Assembly: GCA_964483985.1 (NCBI GenBank)
Contig: CAZADS010000100.1
Location: 11,721-75,720 of the forward strand
Direction of reading: 5' to 3'
From: CAZADS01 sp964483985
GTDB lineage: Bacteria; Pseudomonadota; Alphaproteobacteria; Thalassobaculales; Thalassobaculaceae
DNA length: 64,000 nt
Under the pieces are notes generated by a model. The model did no database searches. It was not told the DNA's origin and saw only the letters and a list, made by a program, of their open reading frames with translations. Numbering within the stretch: position 1 is the first letter of the stretch; each line of letters opens with the position of its first letter. Positions 28,190 to 37,437 of the stretch are shown here, one piece after another. Position numbers and translations under genes: made by a program.

Positions 28190-29683
28190 TTAAGGTATCA
28201 TGTCAGGATGGTTTAAAAGACTCTCCCAATGCATGTCGGCATCTTCAAGAAATAGACCTCGTGTCACTCCGCCAACAAGCATTGGTACTGTTAACCGTAA
28301 TGTGCTTATAGAGCATCCTGAGGGCCCAAAACTCATAGTCGGTCCAAAAGTAAAATCGTGAATTCGGTTTAGATAGGTAGCGGATCCAGGGTACTTTTCC
28401 AAAAATTCAAAGCTTTTACCAAGGTATGGATATCTACCTAATCTTTGGTCGGTTAAACCCTCTGGAGGAATATATTGATCTCTCCAAAGTTTTATATGTT
28501 TTGATAAGTTGTTTAATTCCGGTCGTTTCCTGACATCTTGGTCATGTCCAGCACATGATATTATAAAGTCAGCCTCGAAGGGGCCTTGATCAGTTTTTAT
28601 TAAAACGCCTTTTGTGGAGGGAGTGACGGATTTCCAATCAGCATTTGTGTGAAGAGTAAAACTGGGGTGGCTACTTGCTCGGCGCCAAGTTTCCGGCGGC
28701 ATTCCCATCCTGATATTCAAAATATAATGCATAAACCGCCACCTAGTAGAATCGTCTAGTTCACCAAAATGGCGTAGGAAGCCAGCAGTAATACACCAAC
28801 GATAAACTTGCTGTCTTCGATGCGTATCGCGACGACAAAACATGTGAACATCGGCACCTGCCTCTAGGGCGCAAATAGCGTTATCTCCGGCGGTCGCACC
28901 AACGCCCAGAACCGCAACTCGTTTCCCTGACAAGGCTTTAAAGTTGATTGGATCGGCCGCTTTAGCTCTTAAATGCTGAGGGAGCCGAGATAGATAGTCT
29001 GGAAGCCACCAGTCTCCCGTTCCGTCATGACCAGTAGCTAAAACCAACCGCCTAACGTAACGAAATTCCTTGCCGGTTTCGGTTTGCAGGGTGACTCTAA
29101 GCGAATGTTCTGCGGGTTCGATTTCTAGCAACTCGGTATTGTTCTGGACAGGCAAATTTAAGGTTTCCCGTATCCAACAAAGGTATCTTATCCAATTGTC
29201 ACAAGGTACAAAATTAAGATCATCCCAGGAAGCGTGGCCGTAACAGGCGCGATGCCAAGCTTCATAGGTTAAGTTTGGAATCCCCATATCCGGTCCTGGA
29301 TAATGTTTGGGAGACCGAATAACGGGCATGCGGCCATGACTATTCCAAATACCTTCCGTGCCATATGCTTCTTTGTCTATTGCGAGAATATTGGTAACTC
29401 TCTCTCGTAAAAGCCAACCTGCTATAGCCAATCCGCCTTGACCGGCTCCAACTATCAGGACATCTAAGAGTTTGTTGCCATCTGGTCCGACACGCTGCGG
29501 CATCCAATCAGTCTCTGGATGACGAAGAGTAAACAAATCTCGTTGAGCTTGATCTTTAAGAATGTGTAGCCGTGTTTCCGCATCTGGCAGTTGGGGGCCA
29601 TAACTTTCAGGCTTGTTAATTAGATGTTCACCCTCGTCTTTCCAACGAATAGCACGAGTACTTGAGGAAAAATTATGCTGCAT
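28190..29683 (-). CDS. FAD/NAD(P)-binding monooxygenase-like protein
   Basis: The 497-residue flavoprotein has two dinucleotide-binding motifs, VLIVGAGQGGLAIAGWL (near residue 75) for FAD and VAVLGVGATAGD (near 260) for NAD(P). This is the plan of flavin-containing and Baeyer-Villiger monooxygenases. The strict BVMO fingerprint F-x-G-x3-H-x3-W is not obvious, so I leave the reaction open. A related segment between the motifs is RSPKHYPGPDMGIP. The ATG at 29683 has only a weak ribosome binding site. The 3-hydroxyisobutyrate dehydrogenase-like gene lies 23 nt upstream on the same strand. Confidence 0.8.
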   Translation of the reverse strand: MQHNFSSSTRAIRWKDEGEHLINKPESYGPQLPDAETRLHILKDQAQRDLFTLRHPETDWMPQRVGPDGNKLLDVLIVGAGQGGLAIAGWLLRERVTNILAIDKEAYGTEGIWNSHGRMPVIRSPKHYPGPDMGIPNLTYEAWHRACYGHASWDDLNFVPCDNWIRYLCWIRETLNLPVQNNTELLEIEPAEHSLRVTLQTETGKEFRYVRRLVLATGHDGTGDWWLPDYLSRLPQHLRAKAADPINFKALSGKRVAVLGVGATAGDNAICALEAGADVHMFCRRDTHRRQQVYRWCITAGFLRHFGELDDSTRWRFMHYILNIRMGMPPETWRRASSHPSFTLHTNADWKSVTPSTKGVLIKTDQGPFEADFIISCAGHDQDVRKRPELNNLSKHIKLWRDQYIPPEGLTDQRLGRYPYLGKSFEFLEKYPGSATYLNRIHDFTFGPTMSFGPSGCSISTLRLTVPMLVGGVTRGLFLEDADMHWESLLNHPDMIP

Positions 29684-29706
29684 GTGAATATACGTATAAC
29701 CGGTGG

Positions 29707-30606
29707 TTAACCGCCCTTGCCGCCAGTCCCAGCTAGTTTAATGGATGACCCTCTTTCATAATATCGAATTACTTCATTTACGTCGACATCGCCCCCTTGC
29801 TCATTAAATGCAGAGTGGAAAATTTCTCGCGCCAAATTAATTATCGGGAGAGTGACGCCAGTGGCTATGCCTAATTCGGCTGCCTGCCGAATATCTTTAT
29901 GCATAAGACCCAAAGTGAAGCCTTGAACTGGGTTCTCGTCCCTTAACACAAATCTTGGCAAAGTCACGTCAGTAGCAAAGTTGCGACCTGAGCTTTTATT
30001 CAGTATTTCCGCACAAAGGTCTGGATCGATACCGTTTTTTGTTGCCAGGGAGAGCGCTTCGAATGTAGCTAGTCTATTTGCAGCATTAAGCATATTATTT
30101 GCCAGTTTCATAACATGTGCAGTGCCCACGCCACCAGTTCGAAATAAATTTGGACTGACAGATTCTAGCGCTGGTAAAACTTGACCCACTGCATTGTCGG
30201 AGCCGCCTATCATTATAGCTAACGTTCCCGCTGCTGCACCTCCCGGACCTCCAGAAACAGGTGCATCTATGAACGTAAGTCCCGGGGGCATTTCTTCGGC
30301 TATTTGTCTTGTCATCACGGGGTCCCCGGTCGTCATATCGCAAACAACCCCTTGTTTCATTTTCGAGGTTAATCCATTGGGGTCAAGAGTAACCGCTTGG
30401 ACATGTTTTGAAGTGGGCAGACATAGAAATACAACATCCGATTCGGCGCCAACCGCTGCCGCGGAGTCCACTGCCTTTGCACCCAAAGACGAAAAACTTT
30501 TCCTGAGTTCTTCCGCAATATCAAATACGATCAACTCATGCTTTAAAAGCATTCGTTTTGCAATAGCACCCCCCATATTCCCGAGACCTATAAACCCAAA
30601 CCGCAT
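29707..30606 (-). CDS. 3-hydroxyisobutyrate dehydrogenase family protein
   Basis: This beta-hydroxyacid dehydrogenase has the N-terminal signature FGFIGLGNMGGAIAKRM (residues 3-19), the substrate loop FIDAPVSGGPGGAAAGTLAI, and the catalytic Lys in VMKLANNML (about 170). I start at ATG 30606 (299 residues), which has CAGGAG about 8 nt upstream and puts the Rossmann motif at the N-terminus; the frame is open 66 nt further. Family members oxidise 3-hydroxyisobutyrate, tartronate semialdehyde or related acids. It is probably co-transcribed with the downstream monooxygenase-like gene. Confidence 0.87.
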   Translation of the reverse strand: MRFGFIGLGNMGGAIAKRMLLKHELIVFDIAEELRKSFSSLGAKAVDSAAAVGAESDVVFLCLPTSKHVQAVTLDPNGLTSKMKQGVVCDMTTGDPVMTRQIAEEMPPGLTFIDAPVSGGPGGAAAGTLAIMIGGSDNAVGQVLPALESVSPNLFRTGGVGTAHVMKLANNMLNAANRLATFEALSLATKNGIDPDLCAEILNKSSGRNFATDVTLPRFVLRDENPVQGFTLGLMHKDIRQAAELGIATGVTLPIINLAREIFHSAFNEQGGDVDVNEVIRYYERGSSIKLAGTGGKGG

Positions 30607-30858
30607 AATTTTTACTCCTGACGAAATGTCAAAATGAATGGATGATAGAATGGTGAACAGTAGCTGGAACATTACCGAAAAGATATTGCCCTAGGTAACC
30701 ATGGTAATCATAGATTTATGAATATTAGCATAGGTAAGAATTCAAAGTCATTTAAGAACCACTAAGAAAATAGGTATTAAATTTTTTTCTTATTGTTGTT
30801 CAAAGTAAAATACTGAAGTAAAGAAGTTGATGACGGATAGAATTTAGGTGGGTTTAAC

Positions 30859-31278
30859 ATGGATGAAGACCGCGTTCGGCAGCGTTTTGCATGCGCTCTA
30901 AACACCTATTGTCAGGAATTTGATAATTTCTTTATTGCGAAAATACTAGGGCTCAAAATTTCATATCCCGAAGATCATTGTCTTGTTGAGTTCCCGGTGG
31001 ATGACTTTTTCTTTAACCCACAAGGTAGCTATCACGGGGGAATGTTGGCCACCATTATGGACATTTCAATGGGGCATCTAATAAAATCGACTACTGACGA
31101 GCCTGGGATTACGTTAGAAATGAAAAATCAATATGTCCGCCCATTAACGGTTGGCCCAGCCAAGTGCAGAGGGGAGTTTATTCGAAAGGGCCGTTCAATT
31201 AGTTTCCTAGAGTCGCGTGTTTGGGACCAAAACGATAAGTTAACGGCTTGTGCCACCTCTACTTGGAAGATGGGGTAA
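30859..31278 (+). CDS. PaaI-type hot-dog thioesterase
   Basis: This 139-residue protein is a single hot-dog domain of the PaaI acyl-CoA thioesterase family. The motif NPQGSYHGGMLATIMDISMG is at residues 54-73, with HGG for the thioester carbonyl and the conserved Asp in the following helix. Such enzymes release free acids from stalled aromatic or short acyl-CoAs in catabolic pathways. It is divergent from the 3-hydroxyisobutyrate dehydrogenase-like gene and converges on the TauD-like gene. Confidence 0.85.
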   Translation: MDEDRVRQRFACALNTYCQEFDNFFIAKILGLKISYPEDHCLVEFPVDDFFFNPQGSYHGGMLATIMDISMGHLIKSTTDEPGITLEMKNQYVRPLTVGPAKCRGEFIRKGRSISFLESRVWDQNDKLTACATSTWKMG

Positions 31279-31310
31279 TGATTTTAGTATGAGCAAGTCA
31301 TAATAATTCT

Positions 31311-32138
31311 TTAAAATGGTTTGTCACCCTTTATGGTAACGCGATAGCCTGAGCGGACTTTTGGATAATAGTCCCAGAGCGCTAAATGTTGAACGCAACG
31401 ATTATCCCAAAAAGCAATACTATCTGGTTGCCATTTAAATCGAACTTGGTAATCCGGTTTAGAACAATGATTATGGATGAACGTTAAAACTCCATCACTC
31501 TCTTCTCGTGGTATTCCATTGATAAAAGTAGTAAAGGTACGATTGACATATATGGATTTCCGTCCAGTTATAGGATGAGTCCGGATAACGGGGTGAATTG
31601 CAGTGGGATAAGCTAGTCCTGTATCATCATGACCATTTTCGGTATATCGACCACGATAAACATGTTCTCCCGAGTGGGTGGCCGTTAGACCATCCAAATA
31701 TTTTTTCATTCGGTCACTTAGTCCTTCGTAAGCGGCGTACATACTGGCAAAAAGCGTGTCGCCACCACTTTCAGGGACTTCCCAGAGATGTAAAATGCTT
31801 CCCATTGGTGGCTCTTCGTCGCAAGAGACATCTGAATGCCATTTTTCACCGGCGATCCGTTTGGAGTTTTTATCCGCATGGACAATAAGAATTTCTGGAT
31901 GCCCTGGCGGTGGCGGTGAACCTGGATGAATGTGTAATTCCCCGAATTTTCTACCAAAGTTTTTGTGTTGTTCGACATCAATTGACTGGCCTCTAAAGAA
32001 CAGTACTGAATGTTGCATTAAAGCGTCATGAACTTCTTGAAATTGTTGATTGCCAAGAGGTTTCGAAAGAGTAATCCCTGAAACTTCGGCACCTATTCTG
32101 GGAGTAAGCCGTTTTACTTGTATTGTTTGATAAGACAT
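31311..32138 (-). CDS. TauD/TfdA family Fe(II)/2-oxoglutarate dioxygenase
   Basis: This is a non-haem iron dioxygenase with the double-stranded beta-helix fold. The Fe ligands are H-x-D in KWHSDVSCDE and the distal His in QHLALWDY, followed by Arg in GYRVTIKG, which binds 2-oxoglutarate. A start at 32138 gives 275 residues beginning MSYQTIQVKRLTPRIGAEV, in line with the family. ATG 32147 and TTG 32162 are alternatives, with AGGGG lying just before 32147. Taurine, sulfonates or phenoxyacetates are family substrates; none can be assigned. It is divergent from the CoA-transferase and lyase pair. Confidence 0.87.
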   Translation of the reverse strand: MSYQTIQVKRLTPRIGAEVSGITLSKPLGNQQFQEVHDALMQHSVLFFRGQSIDVEQHKNFGRKFGELHIHPGSPPPPGHPEILIVHADKNSKRIAGEKWHSDVSCDEEPPMGSILHLWEVPESGGDTLFASMYAAYEGLSDRMKKYLDGLTATHSGEHVYRGRYTENGHDDTGLAYPTAIHPVIRTHPITGRKSIYVNRTFTTFINGIPREESDGVLTFIHNHCSKPDYQVRFKWQPDSIAFWDNRCVQHLALWDYYPKVRSGYRVTIKGDKPF

Positions 32139-32312
32139 TCGATGCATTTCCCCTAAGAACAATTTATTTGTTTTTTATTTTCTCTTAAGCCGCATTTCTC
32201 TTGAAGGCTGGTTCGGGTTTGCTAAGCTGATTTCACATATAGGATGATGTCTTGGTATTATTGAATAGTCAATTCGTGCAAAAATAGAGCTCCAAAAATA
32301 GGAGGAACCAGA

Positions 32313-33539
32313 ATGGTGACAAATGGCAGGCGAGGTATGCTTTCGGGTGTTCGTGTTCTCGATATGACCCAATTCGAAGCAGGCCCATCTTGTACGGAAA
32401 CACTTGCTTGGCTTGGAGCGGAGGTCGTGAAACTCGAGAACCCAAATAGAGGTGATGCGGGTCGATTTGCTACGTCGGAAAAGCAGGGGATTGACTCATT
32501 TTATTTCATGCAATTTAACTCCGGAAAAAAAAGTATAACCTGTAATCTGAAAACTCCCGAAGGAGTGGGTCTGGTTAAAAAGTTGGTGAGGGAGGCCAAC
32601 GTCTTCATAGAAAATTTTGCTCCTGGTGTAGTCAAACGCATGGGGCTCGATTATGAGGCCATCAAAGCGGAAAACCCCGGGATAATCTATGCTTCAGTAA
32701 AGGGGTTTGCTGAAGGCAGTCCGTATGAAAATTTTTTATCCTTTGATATGATCGGTCAGTCTGCTGGGGGCGTGCTTAGTATCACTGGTGAAGCCGATGG
32801 ACAACCCTGTAAACCTGGGGTTACGCTTGCTGACACTGGCACAGGAATGCTGATGGCAATTAGCATTCTTGGCGCACTCTATAGGCAGCAGGCGACTGGT
32901 GAGGGTGAGCGATTACAACTCGCCATGCAAGATGCGATGACGCAGTATACCAGATTAGCATATGCCTATAGAGATTTAAACGGAAAAGCAGCTCCTCGAG
33001 CCGGAGCGAAACTCTTTACAACCGGCAACGCTCCTACCGGTATTTTCCCCTGTAAGCCGGGTGGAAAGAATGATTACGTGTATATCTATACCACTCGGGC
33101 AGGGAACCATCATTGGGAACGTTTGTGTAACCTTATCGGTCGAGATGACTTAATTAGTGATCCGCGATTTGCGAATCCAAAACAACGTGCCGCTAACGAA
33201 GAATTTATAGATAAAGTTCTAACCGAATTTACAAAACAGCACACAAAACGCGAAGCGATGAAATTAATAGGAGAGTGCGGTGTTCCTTGTGGCGCTGTGC
33301 TCGATGTGGCCGAATTATATAATGATGACGACTTGAATGCTCGAGGTATTTTTCAAAACATGGAACATCCTAAAAGGGGAAGCTATAAAATGCCAGGTTG
33401 GCCAGTAAAAGTAGGCGGAGGGCATTTACCTGTGCCCCCGTCGCCTTTATTGGGTGAACATGTGGATTCAGTATTAGAAGAATGGCTTAATATGACCGAT
33501 GACGAGATCTCCGAACTTAGAAAAAGTGGGGCTGTATAA
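32313..33539 (+). CDS. Family III CoA-transferase (CaiB/BaiF/Frc type)
   Basis: The 408-residue enzyme transfers CoA between carboxylates. It has the family start LSGVRVLDMTQFEAGPSCT, KLENPNRGD, the catalytic Asp region SFDMIGQSAGG (near residue 144), and the C-terminal helical part. AGGAGG lies 6 nt before the ATG. It is followed after 85 nt by an oxalyl-CoA decarboxylase/2-hydroxyacyl-CoA lyase-like gene, the same pairing as frc-oxc for oxalate. This suggests it activates the acid that the lyase then cleaves. Confidence 0.88.
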   Translation: MVTNGRRGMLSGVRVLDMTQFEAGPSCTETLAWLGAEVVKLENPNRGDAGRFATSEKQGIDSFYFMQFNSGKKSITCNLKTPEGVGLVKKLVREANVFIENFAPGVVKRMGLDYEAIKAENPGIIYASVKGFAEGSPYENFLSFDMIGQSAGGVLSITGEADGQPCKPGVTLADTGTGMLMAISILGALYRQQATGEGERLQLAMQDAMTQYTRLAYAYRDLNGKAAPRAGAKLFTTGNAPTGIFPCKPGGKNDYVYIYTTRAGNHHWERLCNLIGRDDLISDPRFANPKQRAANEEFIDKVLTEFTKQHTKREAMKLIGECGVPCGAVLDVAELYNDDDLNARGIFQNMEHPKRGSYKMPGWPVKVGGGHLPVPPSPLLGEHVDSVLEEWLNMTDDEISELRKSGAV

Positions 33540-33624
33540 AGTTTTAAAACATTTCCAAACGCGCCATCCTAGTCGTTGTTTTGGATATACGACAATTTAT
33601 TAATAGCATAAAAAGGAGGCGGTT

Positions 33625-35277
33625 TTGGCCCAACTTACAGGTTCAGAAATATTGGCTAAGGCTTTACGTAACGAAGGTGTTGATGATCTTTTTTTCATTA
33701 TGGGAGGCCCTATGCTTTTGGCGGAGGAGTCGTGTATAAAAGAAGGCATTCGTCCAATTGATGTGCGCCATGAGCAGGCTGCTGCTTTCATGGGACAGGC
33801 TTACAGTCGACTTCTAAATAAACCGAGTGTTTGTATGGCGGCAAGCGGACCGGGAGTGACAAACCTTATCACTGGCGTTGCCAACGCTTATATCGATTGT
33901 GTTCCCGTGATAGCTGTTGGCGGATCTAGTCCCTTTAAGACATACGGACATCAGGTTTTTCAAGAAATAGATCAACTTGCGATGATGAAACCATGCACTA
34001 AGTGGGCCGAACGTGTTTATTCGTTAAAACGAATTCCAGAAATGGTAAATGTTGCTTTCCAACAAGCGATGGCCGGTAAGCCAGGCCCAGTATATCTGGA
34101 TTTTCCCGGCGATATTCTTTATGAAAAAATAGAGGAGGAAGAGATAAACTGGACCGTCTCTGGACGCCTTCCACCGCGGGCCCGACCACACGGTGATCCA
34201 GTCCTTATAGAACAAGTTCTCGAAGCGCTTGGTAAAGCTAAGCAGCCGGTTATAATTACTGGAGGCGGAATTCTATGGTCGAATGCATCCAAGGAACTGC
34301 AAAAGTTTGTCGATACAGCAGGGATACCTTTCTATACAACGCCTCAAGGCCGAGGCGTGATTCCAGAAGACCACCCTTTGTCTTATATGACTGTTCGTTC
34401 AACCGCATTCCGAGAGGCAGATCTCATAATAATTGTTGGTACGCGAATGAATTATATAATAGGCCATGCTGCACCGCCTCGATTCAATGAAAAAGCCACT
34501 ATAATACGAATTGATATTGATGAAGTGGAAATTAGTACCAGCCCGCGCCAAATTGATATAGGCATCGTGGGGGATGCCAAAGCAGTACTAAACCAGATTA
34601 ATACTAGACTTAATGGTCAAATAGGAAAGGATGGCTACGAAGGGTGGCGTAAAAGGCTTGGTGACGAAGAGGCAACAAAGCGAGCGAAGCCTGGTGGTAA
34701 CAGTTTGTCTGATGCTGTTCCCATCCATCCACTAAGATTATGTGAAGAAGTAAAAAACTTTATGGATAGAGACGCAATTCTAGTAGTGGATGGACAAGAG
34801 ATCCTAAATTATGGTCGACAATCTATGCCTACGTTTGCGCCAGGCCATAGGCTTAATTCTGGTCCCTTTGGAACTATGGGTGTTGGTCTGCCGTTTGGTT
34901 TAGGTGCGAAAATTGCCAAACCTAAAACCCAAGTAATCGTAGTTCATGGTGATGGATCTTTTGGCCTCAATGCTATGGAACTTGATACGGCGGTTCGTCA
35001 CGGGATAAATGTTCTCGTCGTAATAAGCTTGAATGGAGGATGGACTGCTGATCCAGAGGGTACAAAACCTGGGCGTGACCTTGGATATACTCGTTACGAT
35101 AAAATGGCGGAAGCTTTGGGTTGTTACGCGGAATACATAGAAGAACCGGGAGAAATTCGACCCGCTTTGGAAAGAGCCCAAGCAAAAGTCGACGAGGGAA
35201 TGGTTGCGGTGGTTAACATAAAAACAGACCATACGGCTCGCGCCGGCACGCAAACTTTTGCGCAGTATTCAACTTGA
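33625..35277 (+). CDS. ThDP-dependent 2-hydroxyacyl-CoA lyase / oxalyl-CoA decarboxylase-like enzyme
   Basis: The 550-residue three-domain ThDP enzyme has Glu50 in DVRHEQAAAFMG, a middle domain, and the Mg/ThDP motif VHGDGSFGLNAMELDTAV...N. Overall it is most like 2-hydroxyacyl-CoA lyases and oxalyl-CoA decarboxylases. It starts with TTG, which is decided by a strong AGGAGG at 33614-33619, 5 nt upstream. With the CoA-transferase upstream it would form a unit that activates an acid as CoA thioester and then splits off formyl-CoA or an aldehyde. An acetolactate synthase-type role is a weaker alternative. Confidence 0.82.
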   Translation: MAQLTGSEILAKALRNEGVDDLFFIMGGPMLLAEESCIKEGIRPIDVRHEQAAAFMGQAYSRLLNKPSVCMAASGPGVTNLITGVANAYIDCVPVIAVGGSSPFKTYGHQVFQEIDQLAMMKPCTKWAERVYSLKRIPEMVNVAFQQAMAGKPGPVYLDFPGDILYEKIEEEEINWTVSGRLPPRARPHGDPVLIEQVLEALGKAKQPVIITGGGILWSNASKELQKFVDTAGIPFYTTPQGRGVIPEDHPLSYMTVRSTAFREADLIIIVGTRMNYIIGHAAPPRFNEKATIIRIDIDEVEISTSPRQIDIGIVGDAKAVLNQINTRLNGQIGKDGYEGWRKRLGDEEATKRAKPGGNSLSDAVPIHPLRLCEEVKNFMDRDAILVVDGQEILNYGRQSMPTFAPGHRLNSGPFGTMGVGLPFGLGAKIAKPKTQVIVVHGDGSFGLNAMELDTAVRHGINVLVVISLNGGWTADPEGTKPGRDLGYTRYDKMAEALGCYAEYIEEPGEIRPALERAQAKVDEGMVAVVNIKTDHTARAGTQTFAQYST

Positions 35278-35307
35278 ACGTATCGGTTTCTTTTTTGGGT
35301 CAAATAA

Positions 35308-35330
35308 ACGGCGACCTATGTGGTCGCCGT
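35308..35330. terminator. GC-rich hairpin between convergent genes
   Basis: ACGGCGACC (35308-35316) and GGTCGCCGT (35322-35330) form a perfect 9-bp stem with a 5-nt loop, unusually GC-rich for this region. On the minus strand it is followed by TTTATTTG, so it fits best as the terminator of the luciferase-like gene that ends at 35384. On the plus strand the upstream side is T-rich but the downstream side is not, so termination of the lyase transcript is less certain. Confidence 0.65.
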
Positions 35331-35383
35331 GGCTACGAAAACCGAGCTAATTAGGCATAATTTCCTTCTGCAACAGTTATTTT

Positions 35384-36619
35384 TTATTCCGCTGCTGTTT
35401 GCTTTAAATCGGTGGAATAGTCGATACTTACAGGGGAATTTACATCAAATGGACTATCTAATCCTAATTCTTTACCCATCTCTCGGATAGCGGGGCAAAC
35501 TTCTTCTCCAAGCAAGCGTATGCAACTCATTGCATCTTTGTGACTGACGGTTCCATCGTTACCCCAGATAGCGAAGATTCCTGGGCGAGTTTCTTCGAGG
35601 AGTCGCCGTATTTTTGGTAATACCGATTTTGGAGTTCCACAAATGATTCGTCCTTGCTCGACTTGCTCTTCAAATGTGGTTAGGCCTCGGGGATTTTCCC
35701 TTCGGCCTATTGAAAATTCAACAAAGGCTTTCCGGTTTCCTGGAGATGAATACCCAGCAGGCGCAGCCCAAGATGGATGAGCTAAACCAGTGAACTCACC
35801 TTGCATCCATCGAAACTGTCTGGCGTTTTCGATAGCTTTTTCTTCAGTTTCTGCTACGTGCATTTGTTGCAAATAGCCGCGATTTTCAGGGCCGGCTTGA
35901 TATCCGCAACGGGCGGCTTCGTCGTCATAGATTTTCCAAATATCTTTTGTACTTTCAATTGACGTGTTTAAGGCGATGTAAGGATATCGATGTTGGGCAG
36001 CCCAAAGAATAGTTTCTCTGCTTATGACACCTGGAACCCAAACTCGAGGATAAGGTTTTTGAAGCGGTACAGCCCAAGGATTTACCACCCTATTTTGATA
36101 ATGGGTCCCCTCGAATCTGAAAGGACCCTCCTTTGTCCAAGCTTGAACAATGAGATCATGTGCTTCTTCAAACCGTTCTCGATTGAAAGCCGGATTTACC
36201 CCTGCGGCTAGTTGTTCTTGTCCGCCACCCCTTACAAATCCGGAAACCAGACGGCCTTTGGAGATCATATCAATCATAGCGAGTTCTTCGGCCAGGCGGA
36301 CAGGATTTTCTGCCAATGGTAAAGGGTTACCCAGCATAACGATTTTGATGTTTTCAGTTATAGCAGCTAATATAGCCGCAAAAATATTGGCTTTGGCCTG
36401 CATGCAAAAGGGTGCGTTGTGGTGCTCGTTGAGCATGATGCCATCAATACCGAGACTGTCGACCAATTTGTATTCTTCGATAAATTCATTATAGAGCCTA
36501 CTTCCGGCGACCGGATCGAAATGTTTATTGGAGAACATTAAGGCTGTAGCGCCAAAATCTAATCCCTCTTGGGCTGGGTAGGCAGACATAGGTTGTTCAG
36601 TGAAATACATCAGGTGCAT
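35384..36619 (-). CDS. Luciferase-like (LLM class) flavin-dependent monooxygenase
   Basis: This TIM-barrel flavin monooxygenase of the bacterial luciferase superfamily is 411 residues long. It has the conserved YKLVDSLGIDGIMLNEHHN segment near residue 57 and the barrel strands with MLGNPLPLAENPVRLAEELAMID and GRLVSGFVRGGG. AAGGAG lies about 7 nt before the ATG at 36619, preferred over a TTG at 36625. It uses reduced FMN or F420 supplied by another enzyme; no reductase is adjacent. An alpha/beta hydrolase gene lies 32 nt upstream on the same strand, so the pair may oxidise and then hydrolyse one substrate. Confidence 0.86.
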   Translation of the reverse strand: MHLMYFTEQPMSAYPAQEGLDFGATALMFSNKHFDPVAGSRLYNEFIEEYKLVDSLGIDGIMLNEHHNAPFCMQAKANIFAAILAAITENIKIVMLGNPLPLAENPVRLAEELAMIDMISKGRLVSGFVRGGGQEQLAAGVNPAFNRERFEEAHDLIVQAWTKEGPFRFEGTHYQNRVVNPWAVPLQKPYPRVWVPGVISRETILWAAQHRYPYIALNTSIESTKDIWKIYDDEAARCGYQAGPENRGYLQQMHVAETEEKAIENARQFRWMQGEFTGLAHPSWAAPAGYSSPGNRKAFVEFSIGRRENPRGLTTFEEQVEQGRIICGTPKSVLPKIRRLLEETRPGIFAIWGNDGTVSHKDAMSCIRLLGEEVCPAIREMGKELGLDSPFDVNSPVSIDYSTDLKQTAAE

Positions 36620-36651
36620 TGTCAAACTCCTTAGGCAGTTACTTAAATATT

Positions 36652-37437
36652 TTAACCGCGAATAAAACTTGTGACGAGGTTTGCTAATTCTTTGGGTTTT
36701 TCCAGATCAACATAGTGCCCGCATTTGGGAACTATTTCTAACTGACCGTTGGGAAGATGGTCTATATAAATCTCTGCAGCGGAACGTGGTACGATTTTGT
36801 CATCGTCTCCCCAAACAACAAGTGTGGGTGCCGTTACTGCTCCAAGCAGGTGGGGTAAAGTTTGACTATACATGTACGGCTTCCATGCTATCCTGAAATT
36901 CATTTCTCTGCAGATTTCCCATTCGACCACAAGATCAGTAGGCGGCTCTTTTCCAAAAACTTTTTCATAGGCTGTAGGGTCATGAAATCCGGCGCGCGTG
37001 TATTCAAGATGGTTAAAAAGTGCCTGATCCATGATGAAATCATCTTTTGGTTTTACACCCATAGCGCCAACTAAAACAAGATTCTGTATAGTGTTTGGTG
37101 CCATCGTTGCCATTTCCGCTGCAATCCAGCCGCCAAATCCCAGACCCACAATCGATATTTTTCCGATCCCTAAATTTGATATCAGCCATTGATGCATCAC
37201 AGCAATATCTCGGACACTCCGCATCCAATCGGGTCGATCTGACCGGCTGTACCCGGGATGATGCGGAACTAGAGTGTCAAATTGACTACTTATCGAATCA
37301 TAGAAGATTGTTCGATCTAGTGTTCCAATATCGTGATGCAATATCAATACGGGATCACCGCTGCCAGCTCGCATCAAGTGAACATTCCCCGCAGCAATTC
37401 GTTCGTCGCTAGTATTCCATTGGATATCCGCACTCAT
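36652..37437 (-). CDS. Alpha/beta hydrolase fold protein lacking the usual nucleophile
   Basis: The 261-residue protein has the alpha/beta hydrolase fold, with the acid region VVWGDDDKIVP and the His in KCGHYVDLEKP near the C-terminus. The nucleophile elbow reads VGLGFGGW (residues 97-104), where Gly100 stands at the position of the usual Ser, Cys or Asp. It is therefore either a non-hydrolytic member (lyase, isomerase or cofactor-free oxygenase-like) or uses a different mechanism. GAGG lies 7 nt before its ATG. It is upstream of the luciferase-like monooxygenase gene, probably in one transcript. Confidence 0.82.
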   Translation of the reverse strand: MSADIQWNTSDERIAAGNVHLMRAGSGDPVLILHHDIGTLDRTIFYDSISSQFDTLVPHHPGYSRSDRPDWMRSVRDIAVMHQWLISNLGIGKISIVGLGFGGWIAAEMATMAPNTIQNLVLVGAMGVKPKDDFIMDQALFNHLEYTRAGFHDPTAYEKVFGKEPPTDLVVEWEICREMNFRIAWKPYMYSQTLPHLLGAVTAPTLVVWGDDDKIVPRSAAEIYIDHLPNGQLEIVPKCGHYVDLEKPKELANLVTSFIRG

